A DNA stretch of 64,000 nucleotides from Leptospira johnsonii (GTDB lineage Bacteria; Spirochaetota; Leptospiria; Leptospirales; Leptospiraceae), in assembly GCF_003112675.1 (NCBI RefSeq), contig NZ_BFAY01000002.1:26040-90039 (forward strand). Reading direction: 5' to 3'. Shown here piece by piece: positions 18,201 to 25,927 of this stretch. The first letter of the stretch is position 1. Each line of letters opens with the position of its first letter. A model generated the notes under the pieces. The model made no database searches and was not told the origin of the DNA. It saw nothing but the letters and a program-made list of their open reading frames with translations. The position numbers and the translations under genes are program-made.

Positions 18201-18537
18201 TCTCAAAGGCACCGGCAGAAAAGGAGAAGCTGTTTCCGGAATTCGTTTCAAGGCTTGGAATCCTGTATTCACTCTACATCCGAATCTTCCGGTCCATACT
18301 CCCTTGGTGTTTGATGTTTGGGACAGTTGGTCTTCTCGTCCCTTAGGTGGTTGTCGTTATTATGTTTCTCATCCAGGCGGAAGAGCATACGATACATTCC
18401 CCGTAAATTCATATGAAGCCGAGTCCCGCAGGATCTCCAGATTTTTAGCGGATGGTCATTCTGCCCTAGATGGTTCCGAGCCAAAACGATTGAAACAATC
18501 GAGCGGTTATACAATGGACCTTCGTTGGATTGAATAA
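15250..18537 (+). CDS. Transglutaminase-like / DUF2126 amidoligase fusion protein
   Basis: The ATG at 15250 follows the previous stop by two bases and gives 1,095 residues beginning MSLLVSLTHETSYEYDRP; a TTG at 15244 is unlikely. Residues 1-100 match the bacterial transglutaminase N-terminal domain. The core follows, with the catalytic Cys in GSCRDSAF (about 183), His in LHAWAEVF and Asp in GLDPTSG. From about 330 to the end is DUF2126, with VSIGGEPTFI, GTGGGNHITVGA, NTHRAEISIDKLYPP and LVELRGFEMPPHYKM. DUF2126 is classed as a putative glutamate-cysteine-ligase-type amidoligase. The protein therefore combines a peptidase/transpeptidase-like module with a second ligase type. It is probably cytoplasmic, as no signal peptide is seen. 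Confidence 0.9.
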   Translation: MSLLVSLTHETSYEYDRPVALSPHIIRLRPAPHSRTRIVSYSLLVEPSEQFLNWQQDPFGNYQARLVFPKKTEKLKILVDLVAEIQVINPFDFFLEPDAEETPFIYSDALRKELLPYLSATDGSNALANYISGLRKDGILKSKRTVDFLVGLNQRVYQDVSYVIRMEPGVQTCTETLERRSGSCRDSAFLLVQILRHIGLASRFVSGYLIQLKPDEVSLHGPSGAKEDFTDLHAWAEVFLPGAGWVGLDPTSGLFAGEGHIPLAAVPEPGSASPVFGYSDPAESKFGFRMEVKRFQESPRVTKPYSDPTWDRVLKLGKDLDAKCKKNDIRVSIGGEPTFISDTSRQDPQWNTLAIGKEKLELGETLLTRLRKKFSPGSLVQVTQGKWYPGEPLPRWSLNVFWRKDGETLWKNEGLFSSSSEKEKKDLDKDLISSESFGEEVCKTLGISPKHMVPLYEDGFYYLWKEGQLPEWKDPKSQDFNSEDFSFEALERKKVLSLMDRDFKIKKAIAIPLQFNYTKSEWESSEWKYKRERLYLMPGDSPAGFRLPFSSISENFRPNAILTDLSKSKKLRSRKDLDSILTKRSSKEPKFFPEGKDLPIRTTLVIEPRLGSIHVFLPPVEGLEPWLDLISSLEFASEKSGVQIVLEGYEPPSDARLGLFRITPDPGVLEVNLHPSSNFKELEEKTRILYEEAKDLGLSAEKFQVDGRHTGTGGGNHITVGAMSPEDSPFLRRPDLLRSLVSYWQHHPSLSYLFSGLFIGPTSQAPRLDEGRDEILYEYELASSQLDKIKEPNPWLVDRLFRNLLVDLTGNTHRAEISIDKLYPPSGPRLGLVELRGFEMPPHYKMSVVQQLLVLSLLCRFWEKPYVKSPIHWGTELHDRFLLPHYVWSDFKDVLKDLKDHGFAFQEEEFLPFFEFRFPVYGKTQREEVFLELRMALEPWNVLGEESSSFGTSRSVDSALERLQVKVEGWSDRYLLSCNGYEVPLKGTGRKGEAVSGIRFKAWNPVFTLHPNLPVHTPLVFDVWDSWSSRPLGGCRYYVSHPGGRAYDTFPVNSYEAESRRISRFLADGHSALDGSEPKRLKQSSGYTMDLRWIE

Positions 18538-18562
18538 GTTAATATTTATCAAGCTTAGTTTG

Positions 18563-18577
18563 TGAGATCTAATCTCA
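18563..18577. promoter_or_regulatory. Fur-box-like palindrome upstream of the imelysin/receptor pair
   Basis: TGAGATCTAATCTCA is an inverted repeat with perfect 6-bp arms; including flanks, 9 of 10 bases per arm match. Its 15-bp layout and TGA...TCA ends resemble the 7-1-7 Fur/PerR box, though inner bases differ from the Bacillus/E. coli consensus. It lies 72-86 bp before the ATG of an iron-uptake-type gene pair. Confidence 0.45.
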
Positions 18578-18648
18578 AAAACAGTTGCCTCCAGTTCTAG
18601 AAAAATAATTCTGATTCTCAAGATAAAGAACCCAGTTTCGAGGGAACT

Positions 18649-19929
18649 ATGCGACAAAACAATTCTGTTCAAAGCAGACGATTCGGCAGGTTTTTCAGGA
18701 TCAAAAAGACTATCCTTGCTGCTTGGATCATTCTAAGTATTTTCTTACTTTCCATTCTTATTTCCTGCTCTCATAAAAACTCCGCATCCGGTGCGGCAAA
18801 TACGAATGGATATCTCTACCAGATGTTCAATTCATTCGATCCTAGATCTCTTTTGCAGAATTTAGGAAATAATATTATTCCTCCTCTTTTTACGAATTTA
18901 GAAACGAGTAGGCTTGCACTTGTAAATGCAACAAATGATCTTTGTGTCACTGATTCTTTAGCTGCTGCGCAGGCGGCATGGATCGCGCATAAATCCGATC
19001 TGAAAAAAGTAGAACCTTTTCGTTTCGGATCTACTCTTGCTTACTTTTCTAGAATGGATCCCTTCCTGATCAATTATCTAACCGTGTCTCCACCTAGCAC
19101 AACGGAAGGGTTGGATGTTTTGGATTCATTTACCGTCGGTGATCTTTCCGATGCACAACAAGCTATAGGCCAAATGAAAAATATGGAGAAGGGGATCAGT
19201 GCAATAGAGTATCTTCTTTTCAGTAGACCTGGAGTGAATAGAGGGACTGCTCCAAGTTGTTCCGATTTTCCGTCCGCTCCGGACGGGAAGGCCGCTCTTT
19301 TGAGAGCATTAGTTTTAGAATATAGTGGGCATGTGCAGAATGTTACGACTGCCTGGGACGTGAGCGGAACAAATCCTTTAGGCACACAGCTCGCAACTGC
19401 CGGGAACGGAACTTCTGCTACTTTTCCAAGTTCGGATGCCGCGTTAGACGCTGTTTTTGCGGGAGCTGTCCAACTTTTAACGATCATGAAAGATGGAAAA
19501 CTGGAAATTCCTGCGGGGCTTTCCGGAGGAGGGAACGGTTCTTCTCCCAAGTCGGACCGTGCAGAGTCCAGATTTTCAGGACAATCTTTCCAGAACTTAA
19601 TAGATAATTTTACTATTTTTAAAGCGATCTATACAGGGAACGGAACCGGTACAGGGCTTTCCGATTATGTAAAATTCTATAGTCCTGAATTAGACGAAGA
19701 AATTAAAGGTGAGATGGCAGAACTAGAAGAACATCTAGGAGATATAACTCCTTCTCTTTCGCCTTCCGATCCTTCCACTGCTTGGGGAAGTTCCAATGCT
19801 GCGAATTTTACCGCGATCAAGTCGAGCATTGAAGAGTTAGGTGAATTATTGACAATTTTGAATACCGAGTTAGCCGCTCTTACCGGCTCAAGTCCGATTT
19901 CAGGTGGACCAGGAGGGGACGGAGATTGA
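18649..19929 (+). CDS. lruB: Imelysin-family lipoprotein, LruB-like
   Basis: The product has 426 residues. GAGGG lies five bases before the ATG. A basic N-terminus and a long hydrophobic segment end in a lipobox, LISC, at about residue 40. The imelysin fold (peptidase M75) is indicated by AAQAAWIAHKSDLKKVEPFRFG and by GISAIEYLLFSRPG. In imelysins the second block is usually GxHxxE; here the His is Ser (codon AGT). The next gene is a TonB-dependent receptor sharing a TGATG junction. Imelysins bind or act on metal complexes in the periplasm or at the surface. The LruB name rests on family and neighbour, not on an alignment. Confidence 0.87.
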   Translation: MRQNNSVQSRRFGRFFRIKKTILAAWIILSIFLLSILISCSHKNSASGAANTNGYLYQMFNSFDPRSLLQNLGNNIIPPLFTNLETSRLALVNATNDLCVTDSLAAAQAAWIAHKSDLKKVEPFRFGSTLAYFSRMDPFLINYLTVSPPSTTEGLDVLDSFTVGDLSDAQQAIGQMKNMEKGISAIEYLLFSRPGVNRGTAPSCSDFPSAPDGKAALLRALVLEYSGHVQNVTTAWDVSGTNPLGTQLATAGNGTSATFPSSDAALDAVFAGAVQLLTIMKDGKLEIPAGLSGGGNGSSPKSDRAESRFSGQSFQNLIDNFTIFKAIYTGNGTGTGLSDYVKFYSPELDEEIKGEMAELEEHLGDITPSLSPSDPSTAWGSSNAANFTAIKSSIEELGELLTILNTELAALTGSSPISGGPGGDGD

Positions 19930-22349
19930 TGTTCCGAAAACGATTCCGTTCTTCTCTTATTTTAAGTATTTTCATTTTTTCTAATTCTTTTCTTTTCTCC
20001 CAGCCTAACGGAAATGCAGGGACGAACGGGACTTCTTCACAAGCTGAGCAAGAAGATCCTTCTAAAAAAGAAGAGTCCAAACAAGAGGAATCGATCGCAG
20101 AAAAGAAAAGAAGATTTTTAGAAAGCGGTCAGATCAACGTGATCGGCGCTAAAGATGATGATATCAAAAAGATCCCCGGCTCTGCGAATGTGATCGGTAA
20201 AAAGGTCTTAAAAGAAACAAATCCTATCGATTCCATGGAAGCTTTGCGAAGAGTTCCTGGTGCTACGATCCGTTATCAAGATGCAGTGGGTCTTACTCCG
20301 AATATCGCATTCAGAGGTGTGAGTAATGAAGAATCCAGAAAAACTTTGATCTTAGAAGACGGAGTTTTCACTTCTTTGAGCCCTTACGGACAACCCGAAA
20401 GTTATTTTGTGCCTCATATTGATCGGATGGAAAGGGTAGAAGTTGTAAAAGGTTCCGGCTCCATTCTTTTTGGACCAACAACTCTAGGCGGTATTGTCAA
20501 CTATGTGACCCGTAAACCTCCCGAAAAACCTACTTTTAGTGCAAAGGTGATCGGAGGAACGAACGGTTATGCTTCCAGTCTTTTGCAATACGGTGGAACT
20601 AACCAAACTACGAATACTGGTTATGATATTTCTTATATGCGTAACCAAGGAAACGGTTTTAGAGATTACCAAGGTTTTAGAGTAAACGATCTGAACCTGA
20701 AGTTGATCCAGAAATTGGGAGAGAAGGATTCTGTTTTTCTAAAATACCAATCCTACCAGCAAGAGGCGCAGTCAACGTATTTGGGACTGACCCAAGGTTT
20801 GTATTGGAGAAATCCCCGGATCAATCCTGCTAGATACGACCAAAAGTCGATCGAGAGACAAGCTGCAGTTATAGGTCACGATCATACTTTTAATGAAAAT
20901 TGGAAGATGATCACAAGAGCATACTGGACCAATGTAGGCTTCCTATTTCGTCAGGAATCTTATTCTCATAATAATATGACCGAATTCGGTTTTCCCGCAA
21001 GACCTCCTGAAAATGCAGTCGGCGTCTATGCTCCGGATATTATAGGAAACCAGCCTGGAGATGTGATTTACATGTTAAATTCCACTCCAAACAGACATTC
21101 TTTCTTTAAGACCGGCGGTTTGGAAACTAAGGTAGAAGGTAAATTTAATACATTCGGTTTGGATCATGAGATCGCTTTTGGGGCGAGAATGCATTATGAA
21201 TCCGTAAATGCTGCGAATAATGTATTTCCTTATCCGACTCTTACAAAAGGACTTACCACACAGCAGCAGAATCGTAACGCTAGAGCTTATGCCTTGTACG
21301 TCCAAGATTCAATTAAGGTTACCGACAAGTTTAAGGTGATCCCTGGAGTTCGTTACGAACATATCTTCCAAGGAGTATATACTCATAGAAGGCTTGCGAC
21401 AGCGGATGACGTGACCAAGGGATATGCGAATACAGTCGGTCAATCCATCTTAGTAAATGATGCAAACGAGACTTATACAAAAGTAGTTCTGCCGGGAATC
21501 GGTCTTACATTTGATATTACGGAGAAGTTTATCTGGTTCGCGGGAGCTCACACCGCATTCTCTCCTCCTACATTCTCTACCGTTCAAAATCCTGCATTGG
21601 GTTTAGGTTATAAACTCAGCGCGGAAAGATCAAATAACTACGAGACAGGATTTAGAGGAAATATCACTCGCTACTTCTATACTCAGATCAGTACATACGC
21701 ATTATATTTTTCGAATCAGATCGTGAACACGAACGAAGCAGGCTCCGGACTAGGAGCAGTTCCGATCAATGCAGGAAGATCCGTTAACAGGGGTGTGGAA
21801 AGTAATTTCGTTTTCGATTTCGGAAAATTTGCAGAGTCCAGATGGGAGATCCCTCTGGAATTTACTTATTCTTATACAAAGGCAATCTCTACTACTTACG
21901 TTCCAGTGGGCACGATACAAAATGCAGACGGTACAGTGAGTGTCACGAACCAACCTTTGTATGCGATCAACTCCACAGGGAATCTGATCAAGGTAAACAC
22001 AAACGGAAATTATCTGCCTTACGTTCCTATGAATGTTTTTATTGGTGCGATCGGAGTGAAAAGCCCATCAGGATTCTATGCGAGAGTAGAATATCAGTAT
22101 TTTGACAAACAATATTCCGATCTGCAGAATACCAAAAACCAAAGTACCGATGGAAGCCAAGGTGTGGTTCCCGCTTACGGAATTTGGAATGCCGACTTCG
22201 GATACGAGGCTCCCGGAGGAAGATGGTCTATTTTCGTGAATGGAAAAAATTTAGAAGATAGAGTCTATATTTCCGGAAGACTTCCTGTGGGGATCCAACA
22301 AGGACCGTACAGACAAATCAATATCGGAGCTACTTTAAAGCTGGATTAA
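19929..22349 (+). CDS. TonB-dependent outer-membrane receptor, FecA-like
   Basis: The start is set at the ATG at 19929, which overlaps the previous stop (TGATG). The 806-residue product has a signal peptide ending near LFSQP, a low-complexity linker, then a plug domain: INVIGAKDDDIKKIPGSANV, DSMEALRRVPGATIRYQD, NIAFRGV and MERVEVVKGSGSILFGP with GGIVNYVTRKPP. The C-terminal barrel ends in an aromatic-rich last strand (RQINIGATLKLD). This type imports ferric-dicitrate, siderophores or similar metal complexes using TonB energy. No N-terminal signalling domain of the FecA regulatory kind is evident. It sits between an imelysin and a second ATP-grasp ligase. Confidence 0.95.
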   Translation: MFRKRFRSSLILSIFIFSNSFLFSQPNGNAGTNGTSSQAEQEDPSKKEESKQEESIAEKKRRFLESGQINVIGAKDDDIKKIPGSANVIGKKVLKETNPIDSMEALRRVPGATIRYQDAVGLTPNIAFRGVSNEESRKTLILEDGVFTSLSPYGQPESYFVPHIDRMERVEVVKGSGSILFGPTTLGGIVNYVTRKPPEKPTFSAKVIGGTNGYASSLLQYGGTNQTTNTGYDISYMRNQGNGFRDYQGFRVNDLNLKLIQKLGEKDSVFLKYQSYQQEAQSTYLGLTQGLYWRNPRINPARYDQKSIERQAAVIGHDHTFNENWKMITRAYWTNVGFLFRQESYSHNNMTEFGFPARPPENAVGVYAPDIIGNQPGDVIYMLNSTPNRHSFFKTGGLETKVEGKFNTFGLDHEIAFGARMHYESVNAANNVFPYPTLTKGLTTQQQNRNARAYALYVQDSIKVTDKFKVIPGVRYEHIFQGVYTHRRLATADDVTKGYANTVGQSILVNDANETYTKVVLPGIGLTFDITEKFIWFAGAHTAFSPPTFSTVQNPALGLGYKLSAERSNNYETGFRGNITRYFYTQISTYALYFSNQIVNTNEAGSGLGAVPINAGRSVNRGVESNFVFDFGKFAESRWEIPLEFTYSYTKAISTTYVPVGTIQNADGTVSVTNQPLYAINSTGNLIKVNTNGNYLPYVPMNVFIGAIGVKSPSGFYARVEYQYFDKQYSDLQNTKNQSTDGSQGVVPAYGIWNADFGYEAPGGRWSIFVNGKNLEDRVYISGRLPVGIQQGPYRQINIGATLKLD

Positions 22350-22382
22350 AATCGGACGGGGGGTGAAAATGTCTCTCGGAAG

Positions 22383-24899
22383 ATGAATCAGAGAACTTCC
22401 CAGGCCGCCAATCTACTCTCTGGATATAAACCCGCCTCGGGAGTCTATGACGAGCTATGCCTCCCCGACGGAAAATCCAGGGATAAATACGAATTTTTAC
22501 TTCGCACTTTAAATCATCTAGGCGGAGCAGAATTAAGAAGACGCAAAGAAGATAGTCTCCGTATCCTAAAGGAAAGCGGAGTGACGTATAATGTCTATGG
22601 AGATGAAAGAGAAAGGGTCTGGGGACTGGATCTATTTCCTCTTCTCATGGACAGCAAAGAATGGGACGGGATCGAGAGAGGTCTTGCCCAAAGATCCGAA
22701 CTACTTAACGAAATTCTAAAAGATGTTTACGGTCCTAAAAGATCCTTATACGAAAAAAAAATCCCTCACGAAGTCCTATTCCAGTCAGGCGGATTTTTAA
22801 GAGCCTGTGCTCCTGTTTATGATTTTACAAATTTCCGTTTAGCATTCTTAGCCACGGATATCAGTAGGGACGGGCAAGGGAATTTTTATGTGATAGGAGA
22901 TAGAGTCCAGGCTCCCTCCGGTTCAGGATACGCTTTAGAAAATCGTATCGTTCTTTCTCGTATTTTTCCTTCTCTCTATCGCGATTCTCAAGTGCATAGA
23001 GTTGCTTTATATTTCAGAGCATTAAGAAAAACGTTAAATTCATTTTCTTCTAATAGAGATAGGGAACCTCTCACAATTCTTCTTACCCCCGGGCCGGGAA
23101 ATGAAACCTATTTCGAGCATGCGTATCTTGCCGGTTACCTAGGATATATTTTGGCCCAAGCAGAGGACCTGACTGTTAGGGACAATAAGGTCTTTCTAAA
23201 AACGATCGAAGGTCTACAACAAGTGGATGTAATCTTTCGTCGGGTGGACGATTGGTACATGGATCCTCTCGAGTTAAAGGGAGATTCTCTTTTGGGAGTT
23301 CCGGGTATCTTGGGTGCTGTGAGGGCGGGAAATGTCACTGTGGCAAATCCAATCGGTTCCGGATTTTTGGAGAATCGAGCGATCCACGCTTATCTTCCTA
23401 ACCTATGTAAGTTTTATTTGGGTGAGGACCTGATCCTTCCGAATGTTCCTACTCTCTGGATGGGGGACGAAAATTCCCGGAAAGAAGTATTTTCCAATCC
23501 TCATAAGTATGCGATCAAACCCGCTATTCGTTCTCCTTTGGATCCTTCTGTTTTCCTTTCTACTTTAAAAGATAAGGAAATGTTCGAACTGAGAACCAAG
23601 GTAGAAACAAGGCCGGAACGTTATGTGGCACAAGAAATACTGGCCGGTTCCACCTGTCCTATTTTTTCAGGAGATTCGGAAGAACTTCTGATCGGTAAGT
23701 CTGTTTTAAGGACTTTTACCTGTCTTTCTGAGAACGGGTATACATGTATGCCTGGTGGACTCGTGAGGGTTTCTCCTAAAGCGGACGAACTGATTATCAC
23801 GAACCAAAGAGGAGCTATTTCCAAAGATCTTTGGATCTTAGCTTCGGAAGAGAAGAAGGAGTTCAGTCTTCTTCCAGGACAGATCGGAAGGATACCGATC
23901 AAAAGAAAGGGCTCCGGAATTCCAAGTAGGGTCGCGGACAATATGTTCTGGATGGGACGTTATGCGGAACGTGCCGAGAATATGTCCAGACTTCTCAGAG
24001 AAACTGTTCACAAGATCTTGGAAGCGGAAGAGTCCTATGAGAAGGACCAATTCTCTATGCTACTCGGTATCTTGGACCAACTCTCAGGATACAGCCTTGG
24101 GTTTTTCGAAACAAACGGATTGGATTCTTTGGATTCCATCCGAGAGAAGATATTCCAATTGGCGACTTCCCCATATTCTTCCGGAAGTATCCGCCACGAT
24201 CTGAACTTTTTTGTGGGAACTACAAAGGCGGTTCGGGACAGGATTTCCGACGATACACGTTATTTGATTTCCAGGTTAGAATCCGAGGCTCCGAGAAATT
24301 CCAGTTACGACGAAGTGTTGGAATACCTACAAAAACTTGTGAACCTGTTTGCGTCTCTCTCCGGACTTGCAAATGAAAGTATGAGCCGTGAGACCGGATA
24401 CTTCTTCTTGGATATGGGAAAAAGATTAGAGAGGTCTCAGTTCTTAACCAAGCTGATACTCGCTACGATGGAAAGAGCTTCTTTATATAATAAAAGTATG
24501 TTCGAAAGTCTTTTGAATGTGAACGATATACGTATCACTTACAGAAGACGTTATAAGTATAGAATAGAAGCTGAATCAGTCGTGGACATTCTGATCTTCG
24601 ACGAAAGTAATCCTCGCTCGCTTGCTTTCCAATTGGAGAGATTAAGAGAGAATACATTGTTCTCATTCACCGGAAAGGACGAAGAAATTTCGGAAGAGAT
24701 CCAAAGGCTTAGAGATGTTTTAGTCCGATTCGGTGAAGAAGATGCAAAACGTATTTTCGAATATGCGGATCCTGCTGGAGGACTCCGCAGATGGTTAGAA
24801 GATATTCTGGCCCAATTAAAATCCGTCTCCGATGCGGTCGCCACTAAATACTTCCGCTATGTGGAAAACCAAGTCAGATTGGGAGGACCTTATGGCTGA
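22383..24899 (+). CDS. Fused circularly permuted ATP-grasp ligase and alpha-E protein
   Basis: The product has 838 residues. Residues 1-500 match the DUF404/DUF407 ligase: [92 protein letters not shown] and MPGGLVRVS. Residues from about 510 are an alpha-E domain, beginning GIPSRVADNMFWMGRYAERA. Where the neighbouring single-domain ligase has the glycine-rich ATP loop, this copy reads YAIKPAIRSPLDPSVF, and GGGSKDTW is replaced by GAISKDLW. Nucleotide use may therefore differ. The gene lies 33 bp after the receptor stop and overlaps the next gene, so it belongs to the same operon. Confidence 0.9.
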   Translation: MNQRTSQAANLLSGYKPASGVYDELCLPDGKSRDKYEFLLRTLNHLGGAELRRRKEDSLRILKESGVTYNVYGDERERVWGLDLFPLLMDSKEWDGIERGLAQRSELLNEILKDVYGPKRSLYEKKIPHEVLFQSGGFLRACAPVYDFTNFRLAFLATDISRDGQGNFYVIGDRVQAPSGSGYALENRIVLSRIFPSLYRDSQVHRVALYFRALRKTLNSFSSNRDREPLTILLTPGPGNETYFEHAYLAGYLGYILAQAEDLTVRDNKVFLKTIEGLQQVDVIFRRVDDWYMDPLELKGDSLLGVPGILGAVRAGNVTVANPIGSGFLENRAIHAYLPNLCKFYLGEDLILPNVPTLWMGDENSRKEVFSNPHKYAIKPAIRSPLDPSVFLSTLKDKEMFELRTKVETRPERYVAQEILAGSTCPIFSGDSEELLIGKSVLRTFTCLSENGYTCMPGGLVRVSPKADELIITNQRGAISKDLWILASEEKKEFSLLPGQIGRIPIKRKGSGIPSRVADNMFWMGRYAERAENMSRLLRETVHKILEAEESYEKDQFSMLLGILDQLSGYSLGFFETNGLDSLDSIREKIFQLATSPYSSGSIRHDLNFFVGTTKAVRDRISDDTRYLISRLESEAPRNSSYDEVLEYLQKLVNLFASLSGLANESMSRETGYFFLDMGKRLERSQFLTKLILATMERASLYNKSMFESLLNVNDIRITYRRRYKYRIEAESVVDILIFDESNPRSLAFQLERLRENTLFSFTGKDEEISEEIQRLRDVLVRFGEEDAKRIFEYADPAGGLRRWLEDILAQLKSVSDAVATKYFRYVENQVRLGGPYG

Positions 24900-25797
24900 G
24901 TATTCCGTTCGACACTTGACTCATTATACTTATGAGAAGGAAGTTTCTCACTGTTTGAATCTGGCGCATCTTTGTCCTACATCTAACGAAAGACAGATTT
25001 GCAGGGAGTTTAGGATAGAAATATTTCCTAAACCTAAATATACCGAATTCAGAACGGATTATTTCGGAAATACCGTATATTCTTTCGCAGTAGAAACTCC
25101 TCATAACGTTCTGTCAGTGACTGCGGAGGCAAAAGTTTTCACTTCAGAACCGGAGAAGAAAAAAGACCAAATTTCGATCTCAGCATCTGAAATATTACAA
25201 AAATTGAAAACAGTTACTGAAAAGGAAGCTATGGAGGCCATGGAATTCGTAGGAGATTCGTCCTTTGTAAGCCGTTCCGTTTCTTATAAGAATTTTTTAG
25301 AAAAATATCTACCTATGGATCTTCCCTATCAGGACGCCGTCTTGGAATATGTAAAAAGATTCCGAGAAGACTTTAAGTTCAAGGCGGGAAGTACGCATAT
25401 TTACACTCCTCTGGACGAGGTTTTGGAAAAAAAAGAAGGAGTCTGTCAGGACTTCACTCATCTTTCCTTGGCAGCGTTTCGTTCTATGGGACTACCTTGT
25501 AAATATGTTTCCGGTTATATTGAAACCTATCCTCCTCCAGGAAAGCCTAAGTTGAGAGGAAGTGACGCAACTCATGCGTGGATCTCAGTGTATTCTCCGG
25601 GCCAAGGTTGGTTCGATTTTGATCCTACAAACGGAAAGGCGATCACAGACGAATATATCCATACTTCTGTAGGCCGGGATTTTTCGGATGTTTCTCCTTT
25701 GAAAGGGATCTTATTCGGAGGCGGGAAACATAAATTGAAGGTGGAAGTGGATGTTTCTCAGTTAGGAGATCATAACGGGATCGGAAATCATATCTGA
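24892..25797 (+). CDS. Transglutaminase-family protein
   Basis: The ATG at 24892 (after GGGAGG) overlaps the previous gene by 8 bp and gives 301 residues starting MAEYSVRHLTHYTYEKEV, the usual N-terminal domain of bacterial transglutaminase-like cysteine peptidases. The catalytic triad is visible: Cys in KEGVCQDFTHL (about residue 184), His in DATHAWISVY and Asp in FDFDPTNG. It has no signal peptide and no fused DUF2126, unlike its relative at 15250-18537. It completes the second ligase/alpha-E/transglutaminase set. The target, whether a protein or a peptide product of the ligases, is unknown. Confidence 0.92.
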   Translation: MAEYSVRHLTHYTYEKEVSHCLNLAHLCPTSNERQICREFRIEIFPKPKYTEFRTDYFGNTVYSFAVETPHNVLSVTAEAKVFTSEPEKKKDQISISASEILQKLKTVTEKEAMEAMEFVGDSSFVSRSVSYKNFLEKYLPMDLPYQDAVLEYVKRFREDFKFKAGSTHIYTPLDEVLEKKEGVCQDFTHLSLAAFRSMGLPCKYVSGYIETYPPPGKPKLRGSDATHAWISVYSPGQGWFDFDPTNGKAITDEYIHTSVGRDFSDVSPLKGILFGGGKHKLKVEVDVSQLGDHNGIGNHI

Positions 25798-25806
25798 GGA
25801 TCGGTT

Positions 25807-25855
25807 TGTTGGAGTTCTAACGTAGGTTGTTTTGTTGATTGTAGGGGTTCCTACA
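25807..25855. repeat. Two copies of the TGTWGGANTTCYWACA palindromic repeat
   Basis: TGTTGGAGTTCTAAC at 25807-25821 and TGTAGGGGTTCCTACA at 25840-25855 are variants of one short palindrome found in other gaps of this window. Confidence 0.6.
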
Positions 25856-25878
25856 TGCGCAGCAGGGCAGCGAGGTTG

Positions 25879-25902
25879 AAAAAAGCCCTCCCGAAGGAGG
25901 GC
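25879..25902 (-). terminator. Intrinsic terminator of the desaturase gene
   Basis: On the minus strand GCCCTCC-TTCG-GGAGGGC (25902-25885) is followed by six T. The UUCG tetraloop and U-run make this a textbook terminator. On the plus strand no T-run follows. Confidence 0.95.
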
Positions 25903-25927
25903 AATGGATCAGGTACTGGGAATAATA

